A stretch of DNA of 64,000 nucleotides from Cololabis saira (taxonomy: Eukaryota > Chordata > Actinopteri > Beloniformes > Belonidae). Below the pieces are notes generated by a model. The model worked only from the letters and a program-made list of their open reading frames with translations. It made no database searches and had not been told where the DNA came from. The stretch covers positions 6,252,827-6,316,826 of the forward strand of contig NC_084590.1 of the NCBI RefSeq assembly GCF_033807715.1. The letters are read 5' to 3'. The position numbers and the translations under genes were made by a program. Numbering within the stretch: the first letter of the stretch is position 1; each line of letters opens with the position of its first letter. Below are positions 23,070 through 34,454 of the stretch, piece after piece.

Positions 23070-24235
23070 GTGGGGTTGTCTTGTCTTGGGTCTTTTTTGT
23101 CTTGTCATTTCCTGTTTTATTTTGAAAGAAGAAACTCTCCTCTCTTTTCCGGGCACTTGCCCTTCCTCATGTGTCTCTGGTCTGATTGTCTTCCCTGATT
23201 GTTGATTGTGTTCACCTGCTCCTCATTTCCCTCATGTGTTCTAATAGTCTGCGTCTCTCCTTGTCTTGTGCCAGTGTGTTCGTATGGGTTCATGTGCTTC
23301 CCCCCAGCCGTCTTCACAGTCATTGCCACAGTTCTTATCGGTTTCCTCAAAGTGAGAGATTTTTTGTTGTAAGTTTTATATCTTAGTTGAATTTTCTAGT
23401 TCAGGGGGCGGCAACCCAAAATGTTTTAGAGCCATATTGGACCAAAAACAAAAAAAAATATGTCTGGAGCTGCAAAAAATTAAAAGTCATGTATCAGTCT
23501 TAGAATGAAGACAACACATGCTACATGTTTCTATATTAGTTAGAACTGGGGGAAGATCTTTTTTTTTCATTATGCACTTCGAGAAAAAAGTCAAAATGTC
23601 AAGAAAAAAGTTGAAATGTCGAGAAAAAAGTCAAGATTTTGTGAAAAAAGTCGAAATGTCGAGGAAATAGTCAAAATTTCCTGAAAAAAGTCGAGATGTC
23701 AAGAAAAAAGTCAAAATTTCGAGATTCATGTTGAAGTACAATCTTGAGAAAAAATCGAAATGTCGAGAAAAAAGTTGAAATTTCAAGAAAAAAGTTGAAA
23801 TGTCGAGATTAAAAAGGAAAGGAAAAAAGGGAAAAAAGAAGAAAAGAAAAAAAGAAGAGAAAAAAGAAGAAAAAAAGAGAAAAAAAGAAAAAAAAAAGTA
23901 AAAAAAAAAGAAGACAAAAATGGAAAAAAAAGGTCAAACATTTTCTAAAAAGCTCCAGGAGCCACTAGGGCGGCGCTAAAGAGCTGCATGCGGCTCTAGA
24001 GCCGTGGGTTGCCGAGCCCTGTTCTAGTTAATGTTTGCATATCCTTTTGTTTCCTCCGTGTGGAGTGTTTTTAGTTTAGGTATTGATTAACCCTGCTTCA
24101 TCGTGAAGAATATTTCATAGCCTGCTTTTTTTCTCAGCCTTGGAATTAAACCTGAAATACTATGAAAGACTCTGATACCCTGCATCTGCATCTGTGTATA
24201 AGCCTGGTACTGACATTTTTACGGGTTTAACTGGT
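23070..24235 (+). mobile_element. Possible solo LTR or retroelement end, split by a hAT
   Basis: GTCTTGTCATTTCCTGTTTTA.., CCTTCCTCATGTGTCTCTGG, TTGATTGTGTTCACCTGCTC and TAATAGTCTGCGTCTCTCC before the hAT at 23402, and TTGGAATTAAACCTG.. CTGCATCTGCATCTGTG after it, resemble the U3 and R-U5 parts of fish Gypsy-type LTRs as I remember them. I could not define LTR ends (TG..CA) or a duplication, so this is tentative. Confidence 0.3.
23402..24021 (-). mobile_element. hAT-type element family C, copy 1, with internal 20-bp tandem array
   Basis: Perfect 8-bp duplication TTCTAGTT (23394-23401 and 24022-24029). Ends CAGGGGGCGGCAACCC and GGTTGCCGAGCCCTG are inverted repeats. Subterminal AGAGCTGCATGCGGCTCTAG is itself palindromic. 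The interior (23580-23820) is a degenerate tandem of GTCGAAATGTCGAGAAAAAA units, followed by a poly-purine stretch to about 23940. Family mate in opposite orientation: 25690-26296. Confidence 0.9.
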
Positions 24236-25597
24236 CAACGTTACTCTAAGACTCCAGACTCACATTCACCGTTGGCTATTTATCGGTTCAGTTGTAGGCT
24301 ATTCATGGAGCTGACGAAGCCGCGGGAGCGTGTCCTGAGCACCATGGGTGCTGGCTGCTGGTGGTGAGATATCCCATCTCACTTAGTGAATGGAAGTGTG
24401 ACGTTTCCACCTCATTGCATCTTTGGGTGGGTAAGAGGGGTAGAACGGCAGGTTATCACCCCAGGAGTGGCAACAGGAAGGTTTTTCTAGTGCAGTTACA
24501 CGTCTGCCAGGCTTTATATTGATGACTTGGCTATTATCCACATGAATGAGATTCACAATCACAAGGACAACTTTTGATGAGTTATGTGAGACAGTAATTC
24601 TTCTATCTGACCTGTTTCATCATAACCTCGGGAGTTCCTACTGGAAAGACAATGGGACTCTTCTTGGCAGATAATGGGACCTGAATACACGAAGAAGTTG
24701 TTTCAATTTCAGTTTTATAGTGGGCTTTTTTTGGCTTCTTGGCCAGGGGTTACTCTCCTGAAAGTATTAATGAGGCCTACAACACTGCACGCTCTATACC
24801 ACGTTCTGAACTTTTAAAAAAAGGGTTAAAAAGGAAAAAAAGTGTTCTGTTTCATGCATTACCACCTATACTCCAAAAGCCTATGTATTTAAAAATACCA
24901 TCATGAAATACTGGCATTTAATTTCAAATGATCCTTCACTTAGTAATACATTTAAAGACCCACCTTTGTTTGTGTATAGATGGGGCCCAAACCTCTGCAA
25001 CAGGGTGGTCAGGGCCAGTATACAAACTGCCCCTAGCCAGACCCTCTTGGCACCTTTGAGAAATGGCAACTATCCATGCGGTAATTGTGCCCAATGTAAC
25101 AATACGCATAAATCTTTTGACTTTAAACATCCCAGGTCTGGAAAAAGTTACCCGGTGGGAGGTTTCATTACATGTAACACTAAACATGTGATTCACATAC
25201 TCAAATGCCCCTGCAACATGGTGTATGTAGGCAAAACTATACGTAGTCTGAAGCAGAGGATTAGTGAACATAAAAGTTCCATCAGACGTGCTGGTCCTGA
25301 GCCATTTTAATGCCTTGTCTCATCCCATCTCTTCCCTCCGTTTCCAGGGAATTAAGCATGTACAGTTGCCAAGAGGAGGTGACATTGACAGAATATTATG
25401 TCTAAGGGAGCTCTTCTGGATACACACATTGGACTCTCTTTACCCTAAGGGCCTAAATGTTGAGTTTGACACGAGTGTTTTGTTATAATATGGATTTTTG
25501 TAGATCTGTCGTGGACCTATTATAGTAGGGCTAAGGGCACTGCATTTTATGACGATTTGCCTGATGTTTATGCAGTGTCTTCACCCTTTATTGAGGG

Positions 25598-25600
<3 letters not shown>

Positions 25601-25632
<32 letters not shown>

Positions 25633-25650
25633 TTATTTATTTATTTATTT
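25601..25650 (+). repeat. (TA)n(TTTA)n microsatellite
   Basis: About 13 TA units then about 6 TTTA units, just 3' of the Penelope coding remnant. Confidence 0.95.
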
Positions 25651-25689
25651 TTTCTCTATGGTTTAGTCCTTTTTCTCTTTTGTCTAGTT

Positions 25690-26296
25690 CAGGGGTCGGC
25701 AACCCGCGGCTCCAGAGCCGCATGCGGCTCTTTAGCGCCGCCCTAGTGGCTCCTGGAGCTTTTTCAAAAATGTTTGACCTTTTTTTCTTCTTTTTTTTCT
25801 CTTTTTCCTTTCCTTTTTAATCTCGATATTTCGACTTTTTTCTCGAAATTTTGACTTTTTTCACGACATTTCGACTTTTTTCTCGACATTTCAACTTTTT
25901 TCTCAACATTTCGACTTTTTTCTCAAGATCGTACATCAACATTAATCTTGACATTTCGACTTTTTTCTCGACATTTCAATTTTTTTCTCTCGACATTTCG
26001 ACTTTTTTCCTCAACATTTTGACATTTTCTCAACATTGACTTTTTTCTCAAGATTGTACTTGAACATTAATCTTGACATTTCGACTTTTTTCTCGACATT
26101 TCGACTTTTTTCTCGAAGTGCATAATGAAAAAAATAATCTTCCCCCAGTTATAACTAATATAGCTACATGCAGCATGTGTTGTCTTCATTCTAAGGTTTA
26201 TACAAGACTTTTCATTTTTTGCAGCTCCAGACATATTTGTTTTTTGTGTTTTTGGTCCAATATGGCTCTTTCAACATTTTGGGTTGCCGACCCCTG
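25690..26296 (+). mobile_element. hAT-type element family C, copy 2
   Basis: Ends CAGGGGTCGGCAACCC and GGGTTGCCGACCCCTG are perfect 16-bp inverted repeats. Flanks GTCTAGTT (25682-25689) and CTCTAGTT (26297-26304) form an 8-bp duplication with one difference. The interior from about 25830 to 26115 is a degenerate 20-bp tandem (CGACTTTTTTCTCGACATTT). It lies inside the Penelope element. Opposite orientation to copy 1 at 23402-24021. Confidence 0.9.
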
Positions 26297-26535
26297 CTCT
26301 AGTTGTTGTTGTCAGCATATGGTTCTTGTGCAATGTTCCTTTTACTTGTACTCTTTTGCTTTGTAGAGAGGACTACATTTCCTGCTTCTGAACTACATCT
26401 CCATCTTGGTGGGAGTGGTGCAGCACAGCACATTGCCTTGATGAACCACATAAGATGAAGGTCTTCTGACCGAAAGCTTGGTTGATTTATTAAAGATACT
26501 TGCATTGATCCAAGGGTGCAGATCCTCTTTTTTAC

Positions 26536-26966
26536 ATAGTCTACACATGGTTTTCTGGCACCTTGGCATATTTTGGTCGTGAGTGTGGTGACTGGCTCAC
26601 TGGTTTTTGATGGTTTTTTCAGGAAATAACATGTGTTAGGAGGCTTAGCCGGCCGGTCCAGGGTGTACTCTGCTTAAGAGCTAGAATGGGAATGCTTTTT
26701 GAAGGCCTTTTAAACTCATGAAATGCTGACAAATGTACCTCAGTAACCATGGAAACACATTCACACATTGATACTGACTACTAAGACAAGACAGTGTGCA
26801 GGAACCGATGTCTGTGACCACCTCCACGACTTTCCAACGAATGCTGCATCATTGGAAGTTTTGGGTAAAGATGTATAGCAGGACAGTTCTACCCAACTCA
26901 GCTTGCCGGCGAAGAGCCTTTTATCCTAAAGATCTGAATTCAATTATATTGTGGGGGGCTACAGAG
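26536..26966. other. Unique sequence
   Basis: Nothing recognised. Confidence 0.4.
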
Positions 26967-26974
26967 GAGATGAC

Positions 26975-27893
26975 CAGTGTTGGGACTAACGTTATTTAGT
27001 AGGCTAACGCCGTTAGTTTTGCGGTAACTAATACTCAACGCATTACTTTTTAAATTCAGTAACTCAGTTACCGTTACTAAACGGTGAGTTACTCCGTTAT
27101 TTCTGGATACAGTGAAGCTTTTTTCCCCACACACGGAGACCGGAGGAAACGTAGCGGGCGAGTGTGTGTTTATTCAAAAACATGACGGTCATGAGCCAAG
27201 AGAAGGAGAGTTTCGGAACGTGGAGATATTGTCATTACAGTAATCCCTGGTTTTTCGCAGGGGTTACGTTCCAAAAAGAACCCGTGATAAGTGAAATTGT
27301 TTTTACAATTATTATAGAAGGTTCAAATTGCAGAGATCAGTCACCGGCTCACACGTATTCCACTGCTCTTCTGAGCCGCTGCATCCTGACTCTGTAGCGT
27401 CTCTTTCTCCTAAAGCCGCGGTGCAGGTGTGTTTTTACCAGAGAAGAAAATAGTTATGGGTCGTTTTGTCGCTCTTTTTTCTTCTGGGCAAAAAGATTCT
27501 TATAAACCGACACCATTGATTATATCTGAGACTGTAATGAACGATTCATCAAAGGTCCAGTTCTTCAGCTGCTGCTGAAGCTCATTGGCCGTTCTCAGCT
27601 TGTTGCTAAGCAACCAACGTTATTGACACAGGAAGTGAAGAAGCGGGGAGACTGTTTAGCCAATCAGAATGCAGAACACGATGCAAAATGTAAATCCATA
27701 CAGAACCTGCTGAAATGAAGCTAGAGGGAGCATTTAAAATAATGTTTTTATTTAAAGTAACTAAATAGTTACTTTTCATAGTAACGCATTACTTTTTGGT
27801 CTAAGTAACTGAGATACTAACTGAGTTACTTTTTTAATGAAGTAACTAGTAACGGTAACTAGTTACTATTTTTCAGTAACTAGCACAACACTG
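26975..27893. mobile_element. hAT-type non-autonomous element, 919 bp
   Basis: Perfect 8-bp duplication GAGATGAC (26967-26974 and 27894-27901). Ends CAGTGTTGGGACTAACG and CTAGCACAACACTG are short inverted repeats, and the first and last 130 bp are rich in GTAACTNAGTTACT strings that could pair. No transposase remains in the interior, which has CpG-rich and AT-rich parts. Confidence 0.88.
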
Positions 27894-27901
27894 GAGATGA
27901 C

Positions 27902-29282
27902 TGAAATGTGGTGGACTCATCCAGGGGCTGCCGCCTGTCAGCTGTGGCCGCGGCCATCGCTGCCTGCTGTTATATATTTATTACTGTATTTTCTGCTAGG
28001 ATCTTCAAAAATGCACAAAAAAATGAAATGCAGATGGTTGCTTAACCTTTGGTACCAAAGATAACAGTACTGTACACAAGTGCTTGGTTTTGGTCCCTGT
28101 CATCCTGTCCCACGTCCACATTAAGCCTCTTTCACCTCTAAAAACTGAATATCCCCTATTGTCTGAGTGGAGGGGAGCTGGACATTCCCTGGCAATCAAA
28201 TCCCAACAGAAAAACACATTCCGATAAAAGTTTTCTCTGGATTGCTGGATGAATCTTTATCTGACAGGAGGACCAACTCATTCTGGTTTCTATCTAGGCT
28301 TCCCATCATGTTTCCCTGCAACTTCAGTTTCAATCCTCTCAGCTTTGTCTTTTCCCTGTGCAACAGAAAGATTCCCAGAAACCCGAGCCAAGCGAGATCG
28401 CAGATAAACATTACAGCCTTATGAGGGAAACACTGTCGGAAGGGGCGACGACCATCCCGGCCAACAGATGCTGATTAGCTGCCTTAGTAGAGGGGTCTTT
28501 TCTTTCCGAGGACTCGGCTGCCAGAGAATAAATTAGGGACCCTGCAATAAATAGGCTATCGTGCGGTACGCAAATTTAAAGGAGCTCGGCATCCCAGTGA
28601 AGATTAAGGAAGCAGTCGTCCTGTGCTGGTCGTCAGCAGGTGACTTTATATCTTATTCATCCTGAAAAAACCCAACATTTTGGTGGTTCTTCTCCCTTGA
28701 AATCATACAACTCTTAAGATCAATTCTACTGTCAGCGTTTGTCTCGGCGCGGCGCTCTCCTCCGCCCCGGGAGTTCTTGATGGGCCCCAGACATCAAATC
28801 ACTTCAAAATGGGATATCCACAGCTCACTGGAAATGTGGAGAAAATTCCTCCTTTTATGTTCAAATGTGTGGAGCGTCTCCTTGAAACATTCACTCTGGG
28901 TCCTCGCGCTGGCTCGGAGGAAATACAAACGCAACCAAATGATTTTGCATATTCTGCTCATTTAAGGTAATTGTGTTAGCGATTTTACTGAATACACGGC
29001 TGAAGAAAGGAGTCCTCATGTCTGTCGGGTCGACGTGCAGCGCGATGATTACTGTTGATGTTTTAGGTTGTTTATGGGAAGAGAAAAATCTGGGGGTTCG
29101 TCAGAAATGTTCACCAGCATCAGGCTCTGCGTCTTTGCATCTCTGGTAAATCTGGGTAGACTCAAAATAAATAAACAGCACAATTACACAGGAATTAACC
29201 GTTTTGGTTGGTTTTGCCTTGAATTTGCCATAAAATGTAAGCTGATCTTCATCTAAATCACAATAACGGACTTCATAACTAT
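27902..29282. other. Unique non-coding sequence
   Basis: About 1.4 kb; no gene recognised. Confidence 0.45.
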
Positions 29283-29738
29283 GGAGCTAGAACAGTCTCA
29301 TAATTCACAAATGCACACGCCGATCCACAAATGCACAGACCGATCCGCAAATGCACAGGACAAGATTCCCACGTGCGTAGGACAAGATACACGAATGTAT
29401 TTTTGATGCACACACAAATATAACCTGATTTACAAACAGGTTTTTGTCTGTGAGCTGCGCTGGATTTGCGTGAGACTCCCCTGACGTGACTCGTCCACAA
29501 AGCATATGATTGGCTGAAACAAAGGAAGATATCTGATTGGTTGCAGATTCTTCCTCGTTAAAAAAAAACGTATTTGTGGATCGAGTCACGTCAGGGGAGT
29601 CTCAAAAGTCACACGCAAATCCAGCACAGCTCACAGACAAAAACCTGTTTGTAAATCAGATTATATTTGTGTATCTTGTCCTACGCACGTGTGAATTGTT
29701 CTGTGCATTTGTGAATTATGAGACTGTACTATAACTCC
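29283..29738. mobile_element. Palindromic MITE family D, copy 1
   Basis: Almost the whole element is an inverted repeat. GGAGCTAGAACAGTCTCATA at the left is mirrored by ATTATGAGACTGTACTATAA near the right end, and the inner GACTCCCCTGACGTGACTCG is mirrored by GAGTCACGTCAGGGGAGTC. CACAAATGCACA occurs several times near the ends. The hinge lies near 29500-29570 around CTGATTGGTTGCAG. A half copy is at 35408-35705. Confidence 0.85.
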
Positions 29739-30048
29739 CTGTGTCTCTCATGAGCACACTCCAACATTCACAGTGCTGGAGGAGGAAAAACTAAGTGAAC
29801 CCTTGAGCTAGTTCCGGCTAGATCTGGACCAGAGCCTCTGGAGCTCAGACACACATCTGTAGGACATCTGGTGTGAACGGACCCCTCTGGAAGGTGGATT
29901 TTCTCTTCCTGAAGTCGTCCCAGGGTTTACTTCCATGTTTAAGGTCATTGGCCTACTGTTTCAAGCTTCTCAACTTCAGCTGCTGGACATTATCCTGAAA
30001 GAGGTCCTTAAAAGGTCCTCCTTCATCATAGCAAGCGGTCCAGGAGTG

Positions 30049-30657
30049 TAGCACCCTATAATTTAATAATTGCATGAAAATGTAATAACATTTTCATTAA
30101 ACTCAATCGAAAATGTAATAAACCCCAATAATGTAATAACTTCACCACTTCACCAATAATGTAATAAAATATCCTGACTGATATTTCAAAAACATTTTTA
30201 CCTTATTACATTATTGGGAATTTATTACATTTTCAGGTGAGTCTTTTTTTTCTTTTCCAAAACTGATAATGTAATACTTGACAGATAATGTAATATATAT
30301 GTTCATTTTCAGTCCAGAGTTCTACATTTTGTGTTTTAAGTATCTAAGAATGTTATATACACTGGATTTGAAACACCAGAATGACTATTGGGTTACATTT
30401 CAGACTTTGAGTACCATGTAATAAATTCCTAATAACGTAATAAGGTATTACATTATCGGTAAAAATGTTATTAAAATATCCGCCAGGATATTTTATTCAA
30501 TGTTTGGGGAAGTTATTACATTATTGGGTTTTATTCCATTTTCGATTGAGTTAAGTGCAAATTTTATTACATTTCCAGTTGTTATTACATTTTCAGGAAA
30601 TTATTACATTATAGGAAATTATTACATTATAGGAAATTATTACATTCTAGGGTGCTA
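30049..30657. mobile_element. MITE rich in AATGTAATAA motifs
   Basis: Ends TAGCACCCTATAATTTAATA and the complementary TATTACATTCTAGGGTGCTA form the TIR, with a possible TA duplication. The body contains well over a dozen copies of TAATGTAATAA/TTATTACATTA in both orientations, so it can fold into many alternative stems. No coding capacity. The class is uncertain; Tc1/mariner-type is suggested only by the TA flanks. Confidence 0.75.
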
Positions 30658-32940
30658 CAAGGACCTGAGGCTGTGAATGGAACCCAAGCTAGCACTGGCT
30701 AACACTCCCATGTTGGTGCACCGTGTCCTGCTCAGTGTGTAGCCATAACTTTTCTGGATCACAACAGTGTCTTAGGCGAATTTTAGGGGATGATTATCTT
30801 TTCGTCAGTGATGCTCTCCCATCTTCATCCTGTCGGTTCAGGGCTTCTGCGTGGTCGACTAGTGGACAGAGATGCTTCCAGGTCCAGAGATGTCTTCAAG
30901 TTTTCTAGTGGACTCATCTTGACCTCAATGAGGGTTCTGCATTGTTTCCTTGGAGTCAGAAGCAACAGACACCGATGGACACTGACATCTGTACTGAGAT
31001 GAGCTTGCGGTCCTCTCCGGACCTTCTCCAGATCAACACCCTTGATCCTGTATCTTCACAACCATGAATGTGGCTGGATCTCTATTTGATCACATTAAAA
31101 TGTCTCCCAATATTTAGCAGTACGCAGCAATGTCAGTGGGATTACTGGTGCCGGCGTGTCGGATGGACTCCGAGGAAGATGAGGAGCTACTTTAGTCGGC
31201 TAGGCCGCGGCTGAATGGAGAAATAGAAAAGGGAAATTTAGAGTTTCAGAGACAGGGCAAACTAGGCGAGGAAGGGCCATGGGGAAAAGCAGCGAAAGAA
31301 AAGGGGACTGAAAAGGGAGGGAGAGGTGAAGCGACCGAGAGAAGGCCAAATGTGTCTGGGAAAGTTTCTGAGCGGAGGTGCATTGTGGGAGAGCAGACAG
31401 TCTGTCTGGGGGGTCTGAGGTGTGGATTAATGCCAGCGATTGGAGGAGGGCTGCCGCAGTTGTGCGTGAGCAGAATATCAGATGGAGAAGAGAGAGGAGA
31501 GAAGATGGAGAGGGCAGAGGCAGAGTTGTGGTGAGAGGTGGTACTCTGCATCCGAGGATCGCCGCTGAACTTCAGCAAAAATGGAAGACGGCGCACTCTT
31601 AAGAGTCCTCGCTGTCACTGATTTACACACCGAATAAAAAATGCGAAGGAAAATGAATCCCCCAGTTGTTCCAACTGGACCGATGGCAATGTAACGCAAG
31701 TGCAGCCCGTGCAGAGCTGCTGCGGTCCGATCGGTCCGCCTCTGTTCAAATCAGCCACAGTGAAACCCACGCCTGGGTTCATCAGGTGCATCTGAGCCAG
31801 AACCTATAATCCAGCCATCTATGAAACGGCACCATGCAACTTTCATTTCTGCATGAAAAGCAATTTGAAGGGATTACAGGACTGCGGCTCACACATCTCA
31901 TGAACCCTGACTCAGGCTCAAGGCTTGACACAGTAGAATTTCATTACAGAAAGATTATTGTGGATCTGTGAGTTTAAGGCGTGCATTTGTTCTTTTTCCC
32001 CTCAGGAAAACTTTATGCAAGTTATCTGTCTGCTGGAAGTTTCACTGGAGATCATAAAAGAGGCTGAAACAGACCTTTAAAACGGGGCTTCCTCACACGG
32101 TACAGGACATTTCCATTAACCGCTCACCTGCATTGGATCTGGGATCTTTTTCCCAAGTGTATAGCATATTTCACATTTTTTTGATTGCCCCAATCATGGT
32201 AAGAGGGAAAGGCACCAGCTCGGTCCAGAAGTAGTTAGACAGTAAAAGAGTCTCTATTATTATGTCTCTATGCACCATAAAGAGATAGATTTTCTTTTTA
32301 AAGTCAAACTGTGATCAAAGTGTAGACTTTCTGCTTTACGTTTCCACATAAATACAGCGTCAGGCATTTAGGAATTACAGCCGTTTTCAGCAAAGTACCT
32401 CCATTTTCAGGGGCTCAAAAGTATCTGAAGAATTGAATGAAAATAATTGAATTGTCCAGTTGTGATTTATACAGGAAGTAAAAGGTCTGGAGTCGATATC
32501 AGGTCCTGAGCTGAGCTGTTTGACCGGAGATGCCAATACGAGGAGGCACAAACACAAATCTGTAGGAGACACGGCAGAAACCTAATGAACCTAATACATG
32601 ACCAAACCACAACCTCCTAATCCTGTCCTTGGTGAAGAAAAGCTCCTCCGACATCAACAGAAGTCAAGAATACTCTGGAGAAGGTCGGAGCATCACTGTC
32701 AGCATGGATGTAAACACAGAGAGATTAGAACAAGACACAAACAGCTGTAAACAATCGAGAATCTAGATCAGACTTTTTCAGAAAACATCCAACAAGCTTC
32801 CTTTATTCTGAATCACATGTTCATGAGATGAAATCAAGTTAAACTTGAGTCAGAATAATGAAAGAGATCTGTGAAAAGTAAAGGAACATGATCCAAAACA
32901 GAAACACGGAACTAAACACGGCATCAGCGGTTTTGAGATA
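30658..32940. other. Unique non-coding sequence
   Basis: About 2.3 kb. 31200-31640 is purine-rich (GGAGAAGAGAGAGGAGAG) with chance frames on both strands, none recognisable. Confidence 0.45.
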
Positions 32941-33552
32941 CTGACTACGTTTACATGCACTCAATGACCCTTTTAAAACCCGAATATTGGCAATAACCCG
33001 AATTTGCACGGCCATGTAAACACCAATAACCCCTTTGAATAACCAGAATTTGCTCATATTGGGGTTTTTAAAAACCCCAATATGAGCCCTGGGTTACTCC
33101 TTTTAAAACCTGAATATTGGGTCATGTAAACGCTAAACAGAATATCCCCATCAAACGGAACAGGAATCTGTTTTCTGCGGATGCTCTGTTCACAAGGAAT
33201 CCTGGTGTTTTGAGTCCAGGAAGTTCTTCTAAACACAGAGAAACACAAGACCAGGAGGAGACTAATCACTTCATAAATGTAATGAAGGATATGAACATTT
33301 CTGCATTTGTAGACGGTATAAAGTACCGGGATAGACAGAGTTAAAAGAAGGAGAGCGAAGCGGAAATGACTGTAATTGCGTCATCACGTTCTCTGTGCGT
33401 CGCTGGTTTGATCCAGATATCCCAAATGATTAATTACCATGTAAACAGGGATAACCCTGTTTGCTCACGCATGGAAATGGAATATTCCGAATGTTTCAGT
33501 AACCGGAATATTAGCAATAATCCCAATTTTGACTGCATGTAAACGTAGTCAG
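32941..33552 (+). mobile_element. DNA transposon derivative with Myb/SANT-like remnant
   Basis: Ends CTGACTACGTTTACATGCA and TGCATGTAAACGTAGTCAG are a perfect 19-bp inverted repeat. The subterminal regions repeat AACCCGAATATTGGCAATAA-like strings, and a 17-bp-arm palindrome (GCTCATATTGGGGTTTT and complement) lies at 33051-33087. Around 33262-33342 the + strand encodes TNHFINVMKDMNISAFVDG then KYRDRQ, which resembles the start of the Myb/SANT-like DNA-binding protein of PIF/Harbinger-type elements. The rest is deleted. Superfamily is inferred. Confidence 0.7.
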
Positions 33553-33699
33553 TGACATGTACGTCTGCCAGTGGAACAGGTTCACGGGTGTTTATACTTT
33601 TTTTTATTAAATCCTGAATCATTTATTGTTGCAGCAGTTTTTATTTAAGTCTCTTCAGAGAGTCGTTGTAAAGGTTTATAGCTGTGGCCAGGAAGGATC

Positions 33700-34450
33700 T
33701 CCTGTAGCGGCATGAAGGATCTACTGTAAAAGTCTGAGGGATCTCCTGTAGAGGTCTGAAGGATCTCCTGTAGATGTCTGAAGGATCTCCTGTAGAGGTC
33801 TGAAGGATCTCCTGTAGAGGTCTGAAGGATCTGAAGGATCTCCTGTAGAGGTCTGAAGGGTCTTCTGTAGAGGTCTGAGGGATCTCCTGTAGATGTCTGA
33901 AGGATCTCCTGTAGAGGTCTGAAGGATCTCCTGTAGAGGTCTGAAGGATCTGAAGGATCTCCTGTAGAGGTCTGAAGGATCTCCTGTAGGGGTCTGAAGG
34001 ATCTGAAGGATCTCCTGTAGAGGTCTGAAGGATCTCCTGTAGGGGTCTGAAGGATCTGAAGGATCTCCTGTAGGGGTCTGAAGGATCTGAAGGATCTCCT
34101 GTAGGGGTCTGAAGGATCTCCTGTAGGGGTCTGAAGGATCTGAAGGATCTCCTGTAGGGGTCTGAAGGATCTGAAGGATCTCCTGTAGGGGTCTGAAGGA
34201 TCTGAAGGATCTCCTGTAGGGGTCTGAAGGATCTGAAGGATCTCCTGTAGGGGTCTGAAGGATCTGAAGGATCTCCTGTAGGGGTCTGAAGGATCTGAAG
34301 GATCTCCTGTAGAGGTCTGAAGGGTCTCCTGTAGAGGTCTGAAGGATCTCCTGTAGGGGTCTGAAGGATCTGAAGGATCTCCTGTAGAGGTCTGAAGGAT
34401 CTCCTGTAGAGGTCTGGAGGGTCTCCTGTAGAGGTCTGAAGGATCTCCTT
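33700..34450 (-). repeat. 22/31-bp minisatellite inside a LINE frame
   Basis: Tandem units of GGATCTCCTGTAGAGGTCTGAA (22 bp), many lengthened to 31 bp by an extra GGATCTGAA. A left-to-right shift from GTAGAGG to GTAGGGG units suggests regional homogenisation. The - strand stays open, producing a pseudo-protein repeat (RSFRPLQE, LQTSTGDPS, DLYRRSF). The likely source is the phrase GGAAGGATCTCCTGTAGCG at 33691-33709. Confidence 0.95.
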
Positions 34451-34454
34451 TTTG

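Larger units (their letters stand above)
24500..26535 (+). mobile_element. Penelope-like element with GIY-YIG endonuclease, split by a hAT
   Basis: LYIDDLAII at about 24513-24540 matches the YIDD catalytic box of Penelope-like polymerases. Then 24903-25310 encodes the linker and endonuclease: WGPNLCNRVVRA, a CGNCAQC zinc-ligand motif, and HILKCPCNMVYVGKT then LKQRISEHKSSIRR, which is the GIY-YIG core (Y-V-G, Arg, Glu-His). After a frameshift the C-terminus LPRGGDIDRILCLRELFWI then LDSLYPKGLN follows (25370-25455). The 3' region after the hAT insertion ends with CTTCTGACCGAAAGCTTGG and AAAGATACTTGCATTG near 26520, typical of such elements. Frameshifts and the missing 5' part make it inactive. 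These elements prime at chromosome breaks or ends and are distinct from LINEs. Confidence 0.85.
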
